The notes under the pieces: generated by a model
Seen by the model: the letters and a program-made list of their open reading frames with translations, nothing else
Told to the model about the DNA's origin: nothing
The model's database searches: none
Assembly (NCBI GenBank): GCA_963804005.1
Contig: CAWDOP010000014.1
Span: forward strand, 1 to 64,000
Direction: 5' to 3'
DNA from: JAGXRK01 sp963804005
GTDB lineage: Bacteria; Bacteroidota; Ignavibacteria; Ignavibacteriales; Ignavibacteriaceae
Length of the DNA stretch: 64,000 bases
Made by a program: the position numbers and the translations under genes
Shown: one piece after another, positions 1-9,720 of the stretch
Layout: each line of letters starts with the position of its first letter
Position numbering within the stretch: position 1 is the stretch's first letter

Positions 1-359
1 AAAAACCCCTACCAACCTACCTTCCGGAAGGCAGGCTTTTATTGATAGGGGCTTAAATAAAATCATCTACAATTCCTTTATTTCAACAAAACCTGTCCGC
101 CGAAGTGCTAACGAAGGAGGATCATCTTCCTTGTTTCAACAAAGTTACCAGCCAGTATCCAGAATACCAGAGAGTCTTCAGTCTACAGTCCTCAGTCTTC
201 AATTTTTAAAGGTAGATAGTAATCGATAGGTAATTAATAGAATAGTTCGTTTGTAAGAAACTAGCTGGTAAAATATCTCAACAATCACAGCTTTCCAGCA
301 TCAAGTATCCAGCATCAAGAATCCAATTTACCTGCTCGTAGCAGACACGCATCCAGCCC
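1..359. repeat. Non-coding region with short direct and inverted repeats
   Basis: No convincing gene is visible. Positions 81-90 and 134-143 carry the same 10-mer (tttcaacaaa), each preceded by a ttcctt-like block. They flank a GC-richer stretch starting cctgtccgccgaag, which ends in an imperfect hairpin (114-122 pairing with 124-132). A near-palindrome centred on ttccggaa lies near 20-40. At 294-305 and 308-319 the 12-mer tccagcatcaag repeats with a 14-nt period, and 151-205 is rich in cagtctt/cagtcct words. This resembles degenerate dispersed intergenic repeats. It is immediately downstream of the MoxR gene, where a DUF58 gene is often found in related gene orders. None is present here up to the window edge. 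Confidence 0.5.
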
Positions 360-1361
360 CTACTTCGTCTCTTCAATCAACTTATTTATAACATCTATAG
401 CAGTAATGCCTTCTGCTTCAGCACTGAAGTTTGTAATAATCCTATGACGAAGCACGGGAAGCATTGCAAAACGCACATCATCAATATTTGGGGTAAATCT
501 TCCCTGAATTACTGCACGCGTCTTTGCAGCAAGTATTAGATATTGAGAAGCTCTTGGTCCTGCACCCCACATAATCCAATCTTTAATATACTTTGGTGAA
601 ACTCCATTTACAGGACGAGTCATATTGGATATTTTAACAGCAAACTCAATTACGTTTTCTGCAACTGGAACTTTTCTAACTAATTCCTGAAATTCGATTA
701 ATTCATTTGCACTGATAACTTTTTTTAAATCTGCCTTGTATTCGCTTGTAGTAGTTTGAACTACTTTTACTTCTTCCTGGTATGAAGGATAATCAAGCCA
801 AAGGTTAAACATAAACCTGTCAAGCTGAGCTTCAGGTAATGGATAAGTACCTTCCTGTTCAATCGGATTTTGAGTTGCAAGAACAAAGAAGGGTTCCGGC
901 AATTGATAAGTAACACCGGCAACGGTTACTTTATGCTCCTGCATTGCCTCGAGTAATGCCGCTTGAGTTTTAGGAGGTGTTCTGTTTATTTCGTCAGCAA
1001 GAATTATGTTGGCAAATACCGGACCCGGTATAAATCTGAAATTTCTTTTTCTTGTTGTTTGATCTTCATCAAGTATTTCAGTACCGGTTATATCACTTGG
1101 CATAAGATCGGGAGTGAATTGAATTCTGCTGAACTTCAAATCCATAACTTCGGCAAGAGTTTTTATCAAAAGAGTTTTTGCAAGACCCGGTACGCCCACC
1201 AGAAGGCAATGACCCTTAGACAAAAGAGATATTAAAAGCTGGTCTATTATTTCATCCTGACCAACAATAACTTTTGCTATCTCAAGTTTTATGTTATTAA
1301 CTTTTTCTTTTAACTGCTGAACAAGCTGAACATCATCTGCCGATTTGCTATTTTGTGTCAA
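360..1361 (-). CDS. MoxR family AAA+ ATPase
   Basis: A 333-residue cytoplasmic AAA+ ATPase of the MoxR family. These proteins are thought to act as chaperones that activate or insert metal cofactors in partner proteins, often VWA-domain proteins. Walker A (GVPGLAKT) is at about residues 56-63, Walker B (ILADE) at about 119-124, and a sensor-1 region (ATQNPIEQEG) at about 162-171. Length is normal for the family. The start is TTG: an in-frame stop lies only a few codons upstream and no ATG is close. It is last in an operon behind three parvulin-type proteins, 24 bp after the SurA-like gene. No VWA or DUF58 partner is seen inside the window, so its client is unknown. Confidence 0.9.
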   Translation of the reverse strand: MTQNSKSADDVQLVQQLKEKVNNIKLEIAKVIVGQDEIIDQLLISLLSKGHCLLVGVPGLAKTLLIKTLAEVMDLKFSRIQFTPDLMPSDITGTEILDEDQTTRKRNFRFIPGPVFANIILADEINRTPPKTQAALLEAMQEHKVTVAGVTYQLPEPFFVLATQNPIEQEGTYPLPEAQLDRFMFNLWLDYPSYQEEVKVVQTTTSEYKADLKKVISANELIEFQELVRKVPVAENVIEFAVKISNMTRPVNGVSPKYIKDWIMWGAGPRASQYLILAAKTRAVIQGRFTPNIDDVRFAMLPVLRHRIITNFSAEAEGITAIDVINKLIEETK

Positions 1362-1385
1362 TTCAATTCCGACTTATTTAATAAA

Positions 1386-2657
1386 TTATATTTTTATTTC
1401 CCAGAATATTTTTTCTTTAAGCAGCGAAATCCATTTTTCATATTCTTTCTGACGTTTATGCTCATCAGCAAGTTTTTTAATCTCGTTGAAATCATCCTGA
1501 AGACTTGCTTTATGCTGAGGAACTCTGGACTTGAGATAAACTATATGATACCCATAACTACCTGGAGCGAATTCAATTCTTCTCGGAAAACTTATTTCAC
1601 CTTCTTTTAATTTTCCGACAATATCAAGAAGATTTTTGTCGAGTTGATTTAAATAAAAAGTACCTAGTTCACCACCAAACGGCGCACTTTCTTTATCTTC
1701 ACTATGTTTTTTGGCAAAACTTTCAAATTTCTCCAAACCTTTTGCAATGCTATCTCTTAATTCAGTGAGGAATTCAATGGTTCGAAGATCAGCATCATCA
1801 TCACTTTTGATTTTTATGAGAATGTGTCTAGTGTTTATTGATTCACCTCGTTTTTCAAGCAATTGAATTATGTGATATCCAATAGGTGATTCAACAAGAT
1901 CGGATATTTCACCCTGTTGAAGTTTAAATGCGGCCTCTTCAAACTCAGGATAGAAAACGCCTTTTTTTACGAAACCGAGATCACCGCCCTGAACAGCGCT
2001 TCCGGGATCTTCGGAATATTTTTTTGCAAGTTCCGAAAAATCTGCTCCAGCTTTTATTGAATCCAATATTTGCTGAGCTTTTACCCGGAATTGTACCTTT
2101 GATGCTTCAGAAGTTTTTGGATTCCTGAAAATATGATACATACTTACTTTTTCAGGAATCATGCCAATACTATCCTGATATACTTCAAAAAACTCTTCAA
2201 CTTCTCTTCTAGTAGATTGAAGACCTCCAAAATTTTTTTCCTGCAATCTTTGTGACATCAAAGATTTTTTTACATCGTCACGTAGTTCCCTTCTAATGCG
2301 TTCAATACTCATCCCATACATTTTCTCAATATTTGCAGTTGAGCCATATTGTTGCTTAAACATCTCGATCTGATAATTAATTCTCTGATTAACTTCTTCT
2401 TCAGTCACAACTATAGAATCCAGTTCAGATTGAGCGTAAATGAGTTTTTCTTCAATCATAGATTTTAATATTTGCTCTTTTAAGCCTGGGGTTTTGAGAT
2501 CAATTTGTCTCTGAGTTGCAAATATTGAAGTTTGAAAATCCACTTCACTTTGCAGAATAACTTCATTATCAACAACTGCAACAATTTTGTCCAGCACTTG
2601 CTGAGGATAAACTGAAATAATAAATAACAATGTAAAAGCTAAAAATTTAATTTTCAT
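1386..2657 (-). CDS. SurA-like periplasmic peptidyl-prolyl isomerase
   Basis: A 423-residue exported chaperone/isomerase. A signal peptide (about residues 1-19) is followed by a SurA N-terminal-type helical domain (about 20-150) and two parvulin domains (about 170-270 and 275-378). Each parvulin domain has the HIF/HIL strand, the SED(P) element and the GGDLG or GGELG turn, and the GYHI strand appears in both. E. coli SurA has the same domain order and chaperones outer-membrane proteins through the periplasm, so that is the likely role. ATG is preceded by AGGAA. It lies 7 bp after a lipoprotein homologue and is co-directional with it, which suggests a three-component folding set. Identity as the SurA orthologue is inferred from architecture. 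Confidence 0.88.
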   Translation of the reverse strand: MKIKFLAFTLLFIISVYPQQVLDKIVAVVDNEVILQSEVDFQTSIFATQRQIDLKTPGLKEQILKSMIEEKLIYAQSELDSIVVTEEEVNQRINYQIEMFKQQYGSTANIEKMYGMSIERIRRELRDDVKKSLMSQRLQEKNFGGLQSTRREVEEFFEVYQDSIGMIPEKVSMYHIFRNPKTSEASKVQFRVKAQQILDSIKAGADFSELAKKYSEDPGSAVQGGDLGFVKKGVFYPEFEEAAFKLQQGEISDLVESPIGYHIIQLLEKRGESINTRHILIKIKSDDDADLRTIEFLTELRDSIAKGLEKFESFAKKHSEDKESAPFGGELGTFYLNQLDKNLLDIVGKLKEGEISFPRRIEFAPGSYGYHIVYLKSRVPQHKASLQDDFNEIKKLADEHKRQKEYEKWISLLKEKIFWEIKI

Positions 2658-2664
2658 TTGATTC

Positions 2665-3495
2665 CTAATTTTTAATATCTATTTCACTTTTTGAGTATAA
2701 ATCTTTGATAAATTCATCAATAAGGATTTGCCTTTTAACAGCGATCAGTCGTTTTTCAACTTCCTGCTTAATATTTTCCAAAGCTGGGGTTGATCCTGCT
2801 GCAATTTTTTCAATTAATTGAACGACAGAATAATATCCCGGTTTAGATGAAATTACAATACTAATTTCCTGGGGGTACAACTCATTAACTATTCTTGATA
2901 ACGCTGCCGGATTTATTTCATGCGCAAATAAAAATTGATTTGATTTTTGATTCACAATAGATTGATCATTTAGAAATTGAGTCGTTGCTTTTTTCCAATC
3001 ACTCTCAATGGCAATATTTCTGAAAGTAATGGCTTTATCTTCATCAATAAACACAACAGTGTTTAGAACAATAGCTTCTGAAGGAACACGAAACTCATTA
3101 ATGTTTTCATCATAGTATGTTTTTATTTCCTTTTGATCAAACTCAAAATTTTCATCTTTAAGAATTTTATCTATAAGCATTGCCCCTGCAAGCTGTTTGG
3201 CAGATCGAGATACCGTTAAGTTATATTCTTCTTTAAGAATTCCTTCTCTTTCAGCTTTTTGATATAACAATTCCCTTTGAATCCAGATTCTTATAATTTC
3301 ATTTTTCCTGGTTTGATTTGAAGTAGAAGTATCAACCAGGGAAGCAAACTCTTCCCTGGTTAAATAAGAATTGTTTACTTTGGCAACGTAATCAATTTTC
3401 TCGGGTTTTTTCTCACAACCTAAAAGAATTATAAGAAAAAAAGGTATTAATATTTTAGTCGCTCTCAGGCTTAAATGCCTTGTGGAGTTGATCAT
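2665..3495 (-). CDS. Parvulin-related lipoprotein, degenerate isomerase domain
   Basis: A 276-residue predicted lipoprotein with a hydrophobic n-terminal segment and a lipobox ending at Cys27 (LLGC). The helical region after it (about 40-120) resembles the SurA/PpiC N-terminal domain. The region where a parvulin domain would sit (about 130-240) keeps only a weak GYYSVVQL strand and lacks the usual HIL, SED and GGDLG elements. It is therefore probably a non-catalytic chaperone-like relative. Its start overlaps the end of the upstream PPIase gene by 41 bp, indicating translational coupling. Placement between two PPIases supports a shared outer-membrane protein folding role. Catalytic activity is doubtful from the sequence alone. 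Confidence 0.7.
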   Translation of the reverse strand: MINSTRHLSLRATKILIPFFLIILLGCEKKPEKIDYVAKVNNSYLTREEFASLVDTSTSNQTRKNEIIRIWIQRELLYQKAEREGILKEEYNLTVSRSAKQLAGAMLIDKILKDENFEFDQKEIKTYYDENINEFRVPSEAIVLNTVVFIDEDKAITFRNIAIESDWKKATTQFLNDQSIVNQKSNQFLFAHEINPAALSRIVNELYPQEISIVISSKPGYYSVVQLIEKIAAGSTPALENIKQEVEKRLIAVKRQILIDEFIKDLYSKSEIDIKN

Positions 3496-5434
3496 AATAA
3501 ATCACCGGCTTATAAGTTGCCTTAAGTCTTTGAATGTATTCTTGTTCTAATCTTTTACTTTCAGATTCCTGAAATGCACCGGAAACTTCTGCTCTTGCCT
3601 CTTCAAAAGTTTTGATGCGAGAAGGTTCTTTGACATCTAGTCTTAGAATAGAAAATCCGCCGCTGTTAGGAATTATTTCAGTAAATTCACCGGGTTGAAG
3701 CATATCAACAGCTTTTGAAAACTCTGTGCTTCCAACAACCTGTAATTCATATCTTCCACCCTTATTTTTCACCTGGCTTCTTTCAGTCAAATTAACAACA
3801 AGAGAATCGAAATCTGCACCGCTTTTAATTTCTGCGAAATAATTGTCGGCAGCTTCACGAGATCTTACGAAAAGTTCGGTATAAGTAACGCGATCAGGAA
3901 AAACAAATTTGTCATTGTTTGATTCATAAAACTTAGCTAATCCTGTGCTGTCTATCTTAACTTTATTCCAGACTTCTTCTTCCTGTAATTTAAAGATGTG
4001 TATTCCGTTTCTATAATCATCCATCAATTCAGCAAAATCAGGATTAATTTTATCAAGAGTTAAAGCTTCTTCTTCAAGCATGAGCTCTTCACTTACTTTA
4101 TTAGCTGCATTTGTAATTAGATCTGTTTTGAATACTTTGCCCACATAAGCAGGATCGGTTTTTAATTTTTCATAAAATGAACTAAAGTTGTATTTATTAT
4201 TGCCATAAGTAAAAACACTTTCATCACCGATTTCAGCCATTGCAGGATATTCGACACCAATCTTCAGTGTATCTGCATAACCTATTATTCTTTCGATTGT
4301 GGTTTTGTTCAATTGATAATTGTATTTTTCTCTGAGATCAGCAATCAAAGCGTTATAATCATCCTGATATTTCAATTTTTTATAAAGGTTTCTTAAATTT
4401 TCCTTTTCAATATCATAAGATGGATATTCAGCTTTTTCAACAAGTTTAATTATATGATAACCAAAACCGGTTTGAACTACATCGGATATTTCACCAACAT
4501 TTAAGTTGAACGCTGCCTGATCAAATTGTTGTACCATCATTCTGCGTTCGAAGAAACCAAGATCACCGCCATTTGTTTTTGTTCCGGCATCGTCAGAGTA
4601 TTCTTCAACTATTTTGGCAAAATCCTCGCCATTTCTAAGCTTTTCAGCAACCAAATTAATTTTTCCCAATGCAGCAGATGAATCAACTTCACCGGCTTCA
4701 TTAGTATATGAAGCAAGAATATGACTTGCCCTTATTTTAGGAACTCTGTCTTTTTTATCTGTTACTTTAATTAAGTGAAAACCAAATTTTGTCTGGACTA
4801 CTTCCGGATAAACTTCACCAACAGCAGTTTGATAAGCTGCATGTTCAAACTCAACCGGAAGCTGAGCGGCTGTAAAGTAAAAAATATCACCATTATTAGG
4901 TTTTGAGAATTGGTCTTCCGAATGTCGTTGTACTAATTCCTCAAAAGTGGCTTGCCCTGTTTTGATGCTGTCTAATAAAGCCTGAGTCAGCTCTCTTGAT
5001 TGTTCTTCGTTTCTTTCGGGATTAGTTCTAATCATAAGATGACTAGCTCTTACTTCAGTTTTTCTTAAATCGTATAAATCTCTAAGTGCAGGTTCTATAA
5101 GATTTTTTTCAAGTATATAGGATGCACCAACTTTTCTCTTATATTCATTTAATTCATCTTTCAACGATTGGTCATTATCATAACCTCTTATCTTTGCATC
5201 TCTTAACTTCATTTTGAAGTTCATATAAAGTTCAGAAAAGTTTTTATAATCATCATAACTATCTTCCAAAGCACTTTCTTTTGAACCTACGTTTTTCATA
5301 TAAACTTTTTCGAACTCAGACATAGTAATATCAGTATCGGTAAAGCTTCCAACTATTATGTTGGAATGTTCGGGCGAACAGGAAATGAATAAAAGTGTTA
5401 AAATGAAAATTATTAAATTAAATCTAATGAGCAT
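3455..5434 (-). CDS. Multi-parvulin peptidyl-prolyl isomerase lipoprotein
   Basis: A 659-residue predicted lipoprotein (lipobox Cys19, FISC). Two well-preserved parvulin domains occupy about 127-228 and 233-335, each with an R-ASH(L/I) strand, an SED/SDD element, a GGDLGFF- or NGDIFYF-like turn and a GFHLIK or GYHIIK strand. A third, poorly conserved parvulin-like unit lies near 520-615. GAGGAG is placed well before the ATG. It is the promoter-proximal gene of the set followed by the degenerate lipoprotein, the SurA-like protein and MoxR. Likely role: membrane-anchored isomerase/chaperone for exported proteins. Being larger than E. coli PpiD, and lipid-anchored rather than having a transmembrane helix, it could be a PpiD functional counterpart. 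That last point is inference. Confidence 0.85.
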   Translation of the reverse strand: MLIRFNLIIFILTLLFISCSPEHSNIIVGSFTDTDITMSEFEKVYMKNVGSKESALEDSYDDYKNFSELYMNFKMKLRDAKIRGYDNDQSLKDELNEYKRKVGASYILEKNLIEPALRDLYDLRKTEVRASHLMIRTNPERNEEQSRELTQALLDSIKTGQATFEELVQRHSEDQFSKPNNGDIFYFTAAQLPVEFEHAAYQTAVGEVYPEVVQTKFGFHLIKVTDKKDRVPKIRASHILASYTNEAGEVDSSAALGKINLVAEKLRNGEDFAKIVEEYSDDAGTKTNGGDLGFFERRMMVQQFDQAAFNLNVGEISDVVQTGFGYHIIKLVEKAEYPSYDIEKENLRNLYKKLKYQDDYNALIADLREKYNYQLNKTTIERIIGYADTLKIGVEYPAMAEIGDESVFTYGNNKYNFSSFYEKLKTDPAYVGKVFKTDLITNAANKVSEELMLEEEALTLDKINPDFAELMDDYRNGIHIFKLQEEEVWNKVKIDSTGLAKFYESNNDKFVFPDRVTYTELFVRSREAADNYFAEIKSGADFDSLVVNLTERSQVKNKGGRYELQVVGSTEFSKAVDMLQPGEFTEIIPNSGGFSILRLDVKEPSRIKTFEEARAEVSGAFQESESKRLEQEYIQRLKATYKPVIYYDQLHKAFKPESD

Positions 5435-5560
5435 TTTTGCATCTCCTCTTGTTAAACAACATTAAAAATTGAAAAGCTAATATAAGGCTTTAAAATGAGG
5501 AAAATCAATAGAATTTTAATCCAACTATCAATCCATTAAAAACTGGGGGATGTTATTTAT

Positions 5561-7288
5561 TTACTTAATAAGGCTGATTTTGTGGCTTTTTTGGTTAAAC
5601 TCGGAGGTCATTCTTATCAAATAAACACCACTGGCTAATTCAGATCCATTAAGTTCTAATTCCTTAATTCCCTCATTTACAAAACCATTAAATAAGATTT
5701 TTATTTCCCGACCTAGAATATCGTGAAGTGTAATTTTAACGTCTCCACTTTTAGGGACAGAAAAAACCACTGTTGTATTTGGGTTAAATGGATTAGGATA
5801 ATTAGATAAAACGTAATAATCCTCCAATAATTTTTTTTCTTTTAATGAAGGAAGATTGTTAAATGCTTCGAGAGCATTAACAATTCCCCAGCCATATTCC
5901 CTGTTTGGGTCAAGCGAATTAGAGGAAGTAGTTCTAAATATTGCTCTTATTTCCATTGGAGTTAAATTTGAATCAGCTGATAAAAGAACGGCACAAACTC
6001 CAGCAACTAAAGGACAACTGAATGATGTACCATTAGCATAACTATAATCTGCTGTACTATACGCAGAAGCCATATAAACTGATGAACCCATTGCCATTAA
6101 ATCAGGTTTTATTCTTCCATCCACAGTTGGTCCCACACTACTAAAAGAAGATCTAATACCTGAACTGGTTACAGCACCAATTGTAATTACACTATCACCA
6201 TCTGCGGGCGCATTTAAAGTGTTATGAGAAGTATTTAAGCCCGAATTCCCTGCAGAATTTACTACTACAATACCTTTACCAGCTGCAAGATCAGAAGCAA
6301 TAGTTATTCTTGCTGTGTTTCCATCCATATCTTCCCAGGTATAACTTGTATAGGGTGAGTCAAATGTTAAATAAACAAGTGAAGTGGAAGTTACATCGAC
6401 ACCAATGCTATCAGCCCATTCTAATGCAGCAATCCAGTTATCCTCTTCTAACGGAGTTTCACTTGCCGGATCATTTTCTGTTCTGGCAAGAATGTAATCA
6501 GAACTGAAAGCAGGACCGATTAATTGACCTTCTTTAAATCCACCAATAGTTGAAAGTGTTCCTGTTCCGTGATAGTGACCGCTGACATCTGGATCATTAT
6601 CAACAAAATCCCACATTGCAATAATATTCATAGAGCTAAATGCTTCATGAGAAAGGTTGCTGAAACCAGCATCCATTAAACAAATTGTTATACCTTGTCC
6701 AGTATATCCCAAGTTGTGAACAGCCGGAACCTTGATCTGATCCATTTGCGTAAGGGAAGGTCCGTAATTAAATGAATTAATTCCTTCTGGTTCACTACTT
6801 TTAATTAGTTCAGGTTTAAGTTCAAGTTCAATAAGCTCAACATCATCTTTTCTGGTTGAAAATTTTTCAACAATATCAATCTTTTTAACAAATGGGAGAA
6901 CGGAGATTTCATTGATTTGATTTTTATATGCGAATCCGCTTACAGCATTAAACCATTTTGATCTGTGTTTGAAAATAAATCCCGCAGAAAGTAATTGATC
7001 AATGTAATCTTCATTCACCGGTAAATCTAAAAAATCTATGGCTTTATTTTTTGAAAGAACTTTATATCTTCTTTTGAGTGATTTTTCCGAAACAACCGAT
7101 TCAGGATTCGAGTAGAATTTCTGTAAATCGTTTCCCTTATCAGTAAAATAAATCCAAACGAGATGTGGTTCTGAAGATACTTCTGCTTGAATTTTAGCTT
7201 TTAGTCTATTTGATACTTTATCAATTTGACTATTAGCAAAAGTTGGAAGCATTAAGAGCACCGAAAATGTATATAAGAATATTTTCAT
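5561..7288 (-). CDS. Subtilisin-like S8 serine protease with T9SS sorting domain
   Basis: A 575-residue secreted protease. A signal peptide (about 1-20) precedes a propeptide-like region (to about 180) and an S8 catalytic domain. The triad is Asp206 (LMDAG), His240 (HGTGT) and Ser422 (GTSFSCP), with oxyanion Asn348 (SAGNSG). The last about 80 residues form a type IX secretion C-terminal domain. It opens with NYPNPFNPNT, continues with the LHDILGREI-type strand and ends in a basic SLIK tail. This predicts export by Sec, then T9SS passage across the outer membrane and attachment or release at the surface. The start is 9 bp after the metG stop, so it is probably co-transcribed with metG. Substrate is not predictable. 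Confidence 0.93.
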   Translation of the reverse strand: MKIFLYTFSVLLMLPTFANSQIDKVSNRLKAKIQAEVSSEPHLVWIYFTDKGNDLQKFYSNPESVVSEKSLKRRYKVLSKNKAIDFLDLPVNEDYIDQLLSAGFIFKHRSKWFNAVSGFAYKNQINEISVLPFVKKIDIVEKFSTRKDDVELIELELKPELIKSSEPEGINSFNYGPSLTQMDQIKVPAVHNLGYTGQGITICLMDAGFSNLSHEAFSSMNIIAMWDFVDNDPDVSGHYHGTGTLSTIGGFKEGQLIGPAFSSDYILARTENDPASETPLEEDNWIAALEWADSIGVDVTSTSLVYLTFDSPYTSYTWEDMDGNTARITIASDLAAGKGIVVVNSAGNSGLNTSHNTLNAPADGDSVITIGAVTSSGIRSSFSSVGPTVDGRIKPDLMAMGSSVYMASAYSTADYSYANGTSFSCPLVAGVCAVLLSADSNLTPMEIRAIFRTTSSNSLDPNREYGWGIVNALEAFNNLPSLKEKKLLEDYYVLSNYPNPFNPNTTVVFSVPKSGDVKITLHDILGREIKILFNGFVNEGIKELELNGSELASGVYLIRMTSEFNQKSHKISLIK

Positions 7289-7297
7289 ATGTTCTTT

Positions 7298-9340
7298 TTA
7301 TTTAACTCTGGTTCCGTTTTTAACTTTATCAGATACATTTAAAATTTGCAAACCTCCGTCTTCAGTTTCAATAGCTAAAATCATCCCTTTAGATTCCAGA
7401 CCCATTAATTTCGCTGGCTGAAGATTCGCTACAATAACAACTTTTTTGCCAAGGAGATCTTCAGGTTCATAACTTTCTGCGATTCCAGCTATCACCTGTC
7501 TTTCTTCGTTTTCTAATTTTACTTTTAACCGAAGTAACTTCTTACTCTTCTTAACCTTTTCAGCTTCTATTACTTCGGCAACATTAAGCTGAACCTTCAT
7601 AAAATCATCGTAAGATATTAATTCAATCTTTTCTTTTTCTAATTCAGATTTCGGAAGTTTATTTATCTGGGTTTCTATTTTTTCATCTTCAATTTTCGGG
7701 AAAAGAATTTCTGCTTTATTCAATTGATGTCCTTCTTTCAATTGCGGTTTACCGCTTTCTTTCCATTCAACAGGTTTTGCATTTAGCATTTTAAAAAGTT
7801 TTTCCGTTGAAAACGGAAGAACAGGCGAAAACAGTTCTGCCAGAGTATAAATTACCTGAAGACAGATATTCAAAGTTGTTCCGCATCTTTCTTTATCCGA
7901 TTTTACTGTTTTCCATGGTTCGGTATCATTGAAGTATTTGTTTCCGTCGCGAGCAAGATTCATTATCTCATTTACCCCATCACGGATTTTATATTTTTCA
8001 AAAAGAACTGAGATTCTCTTTGGATATTCTGAAATTTCTTTCAGCATATTTTCATCAATCTTCTCGAGATTGCCAATAGCGGGGACTTTTCCCTCAAAAT
8101 GCTTGAAAACAAAAGTAAATGTCCGATTTATAAAATTGCCTAAAATATCAGCGAGCTCACTGTTATTCCTTAGTTGAAATTCTTTCCAATAAAAATCCGT
8201 ATCGCGTGTTTCAGGAAGATTAGCAGCAAGCGTATACCGTAACAAATCCGACGCAAAGAGATCGAGAAATTCGTCCACATCAATCCCCCACCCGCGACTT
8301 TTTGAAAATTTCTTTCCTTCAAAATTCAAAAACTCATTAGCAGGAACATTTTGTGGGAGACAATATTGTTCTTTTCCTCTTTCATTCCACGCCATTAAAA
8401 TTGCAGGGAAAATTATAGTATGGAAAACAATATTATCTTTTCCAATAAAAGCGATGTACTTTGTTTTAGGATCCTGCCAATATTTCATCCAAAGTTCGGG
8501 TTGATTTTTTTGTTGCGATAATTCTTTTGTAGATGATATGTAACCAAGAACTGCTTCGAACCAAACATAAATTACTTTGCCTGCTGCACTGTCAACAGGA
8601 ACTTTTATTCCCCAATCCAAATCACGAGTGATGGCACGTTCTTTTAAACCATCTTTAAACCAGCCCCTGCAATATTGCAGCACATTATCTTTCCAGCCAT
8701 ACTTTTCATTCATTTCATCAACATATTTTTCCAAGACGGGCTGATATTTTCCAAGCGGGAAATAGAAATGTGTGGTTTCTTTTAAAGTTGGTGCTCCACC
8801 CGAAATTTTACTTTTTGGATTTTTCAATTCCGATGGATCATACAATGCACCGCAGTTTTCACATTCATCACTTCGTGCTTCTTCATTTCCGCATTTTGGA
8901 CAGGTCCCCTTCGACATATCTATCGGGCAAAAACATATTAGCTTTTTCATCATAAAACTGAAGTGATTTTATTCTCGATCAGTAAACCACGATTGTAAAA
9001 CTCAAGGAAAAATTCTTTTGCAGTTTCATGATGAATTGGAAGGCTTGTGCGTGAGTAATTATCGAAACTCATTCCAAATCGTTCAAACGCTTTTTTTTAT
9101 TTGCTTCGTGGTAACGATCTATAATTACTTGCGGAGAAACTTTTTCATTATCCGCACTTATCGTAATAGGAACACCATGCTCATCTGAGCCGCCAATATA
9201 TATATTACATCATCGCCATTTAATCTTTTATAACGTACGTAAATATCTGCAGGAAGATATGCACCGCTAAGGTGCCCTAGATGAATTGGTCCGTTTGCAT
9301 AAGGCAAAGCAGATGTAACTAAAACTTTTTCTTTAGACAA
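7298..9340 (-). pseudogene. metG: Methionine--tRNA ligase, interrupted by four small indels
   Basis: Charges tRNA-Met with methionine. Translation pieces together a complete class I MetRS of about 680 residues. It has a TTG start (SKEKVLVTSALPYANG), HLGH signature, zinc knuckle (CPKCG...CENCG), KFSKS loop, anticodon-binding helices and a C-terminal EMAP-type tRNA-binding domain (about the last 105 residues). The frame is broken four times. An ATATAT repeat near 9203 has two extra bases, a T8 run near 9091 is off by one (or by two the other way), one extra A/T lies near 8972 and one extra G/C near 8908. All conserved residues continue across each break when the frame is changed. The 3' part (7298-8953) is intact. 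This is either sequencing or assembly error in short homopolymers, or true decay. An essential single-copy gene argues for error unless another metG exists. Confidence 0.85.
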
Positions 9341-9720
9341 ATTATTTTCCGAATGTATTGTTTTACAAAATTATGGGAATAAATATAAAGAAAATGATAA
9401 GATAATGGCACTCGAATGACATCGATTATACTGATTTTGGCTTATAAAAAAATAAAATATAAAAAAATCGAAGGTAGATAATGGTCGTTTGATAAGAAAA
9501 GATGTAACTAAAACTTTTTCTTTAACAAATATTTAATAACAAATTAGGAAAAATAGATTAAAATGAAGAATATCTTTAATATTTTCGACACGTCCAGAAA
9601 ACGTGTCGATGACATCGACATATAGAAAATTCAATTTTTTAATCAGTTTCTTAATATGACAAATATAAAAACGCTTTAAATATTTTTCTTAGTTTTACAT
9701 ATAATCTTAAAGGAAATACC
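9341..9720. repeat. Intergenic region with a degenerate tandem duplication of the metG 5' end
   Basis: The 25-mer at 9311-9335, which encodes the first codons of metG, is repeated exactly at 9500-9524. The match continues with one base missing (acaaat). The 10-mer atgacatcga at 9416-9425 recurs at 9609-9618. Offsets of 189 and 193 nt indicate one diverged tandem duplication of about 190 bp covering the metG start and its upstream region. The second copy also contains a perfect 8-bp hairpin (9586-9593 with 9601-9608, loop of 7) not followed by a T run. No open gene of credible length is present. The right end holds the upstream region of the serine hydrolase, with AAAGGAA as its ribosome-binding site. 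Confidence 0.65.
9366..9373 (-). promoter_or_regulatory. Putative -7 element for metG
   Basis: On the minus strand this reads TAATTTTG, an exact match to the Bacteroidota TAnnTTTG -7 consensus, about 26 nt before the metG TTG start. GGAAA precedes the start. The -33 element is not clear. Confidence 0.4.

Noticed and set aside
294..319. Start of a CRISPR array
   Set aside because: Only two 12-bp units with a 14-nt period, no spacers and no cas genes.
7298..8953. Separate short MetRS-like gene
   Set aside because: It starts in the middle of the zinc domain and lacks the HIGH motif; the missing part is present upstream in other frames.
9586..9608. Intrinsic terminator
   Set aside because: The 8-bp hairpin has no T run on either strand and no gene ends nearby.
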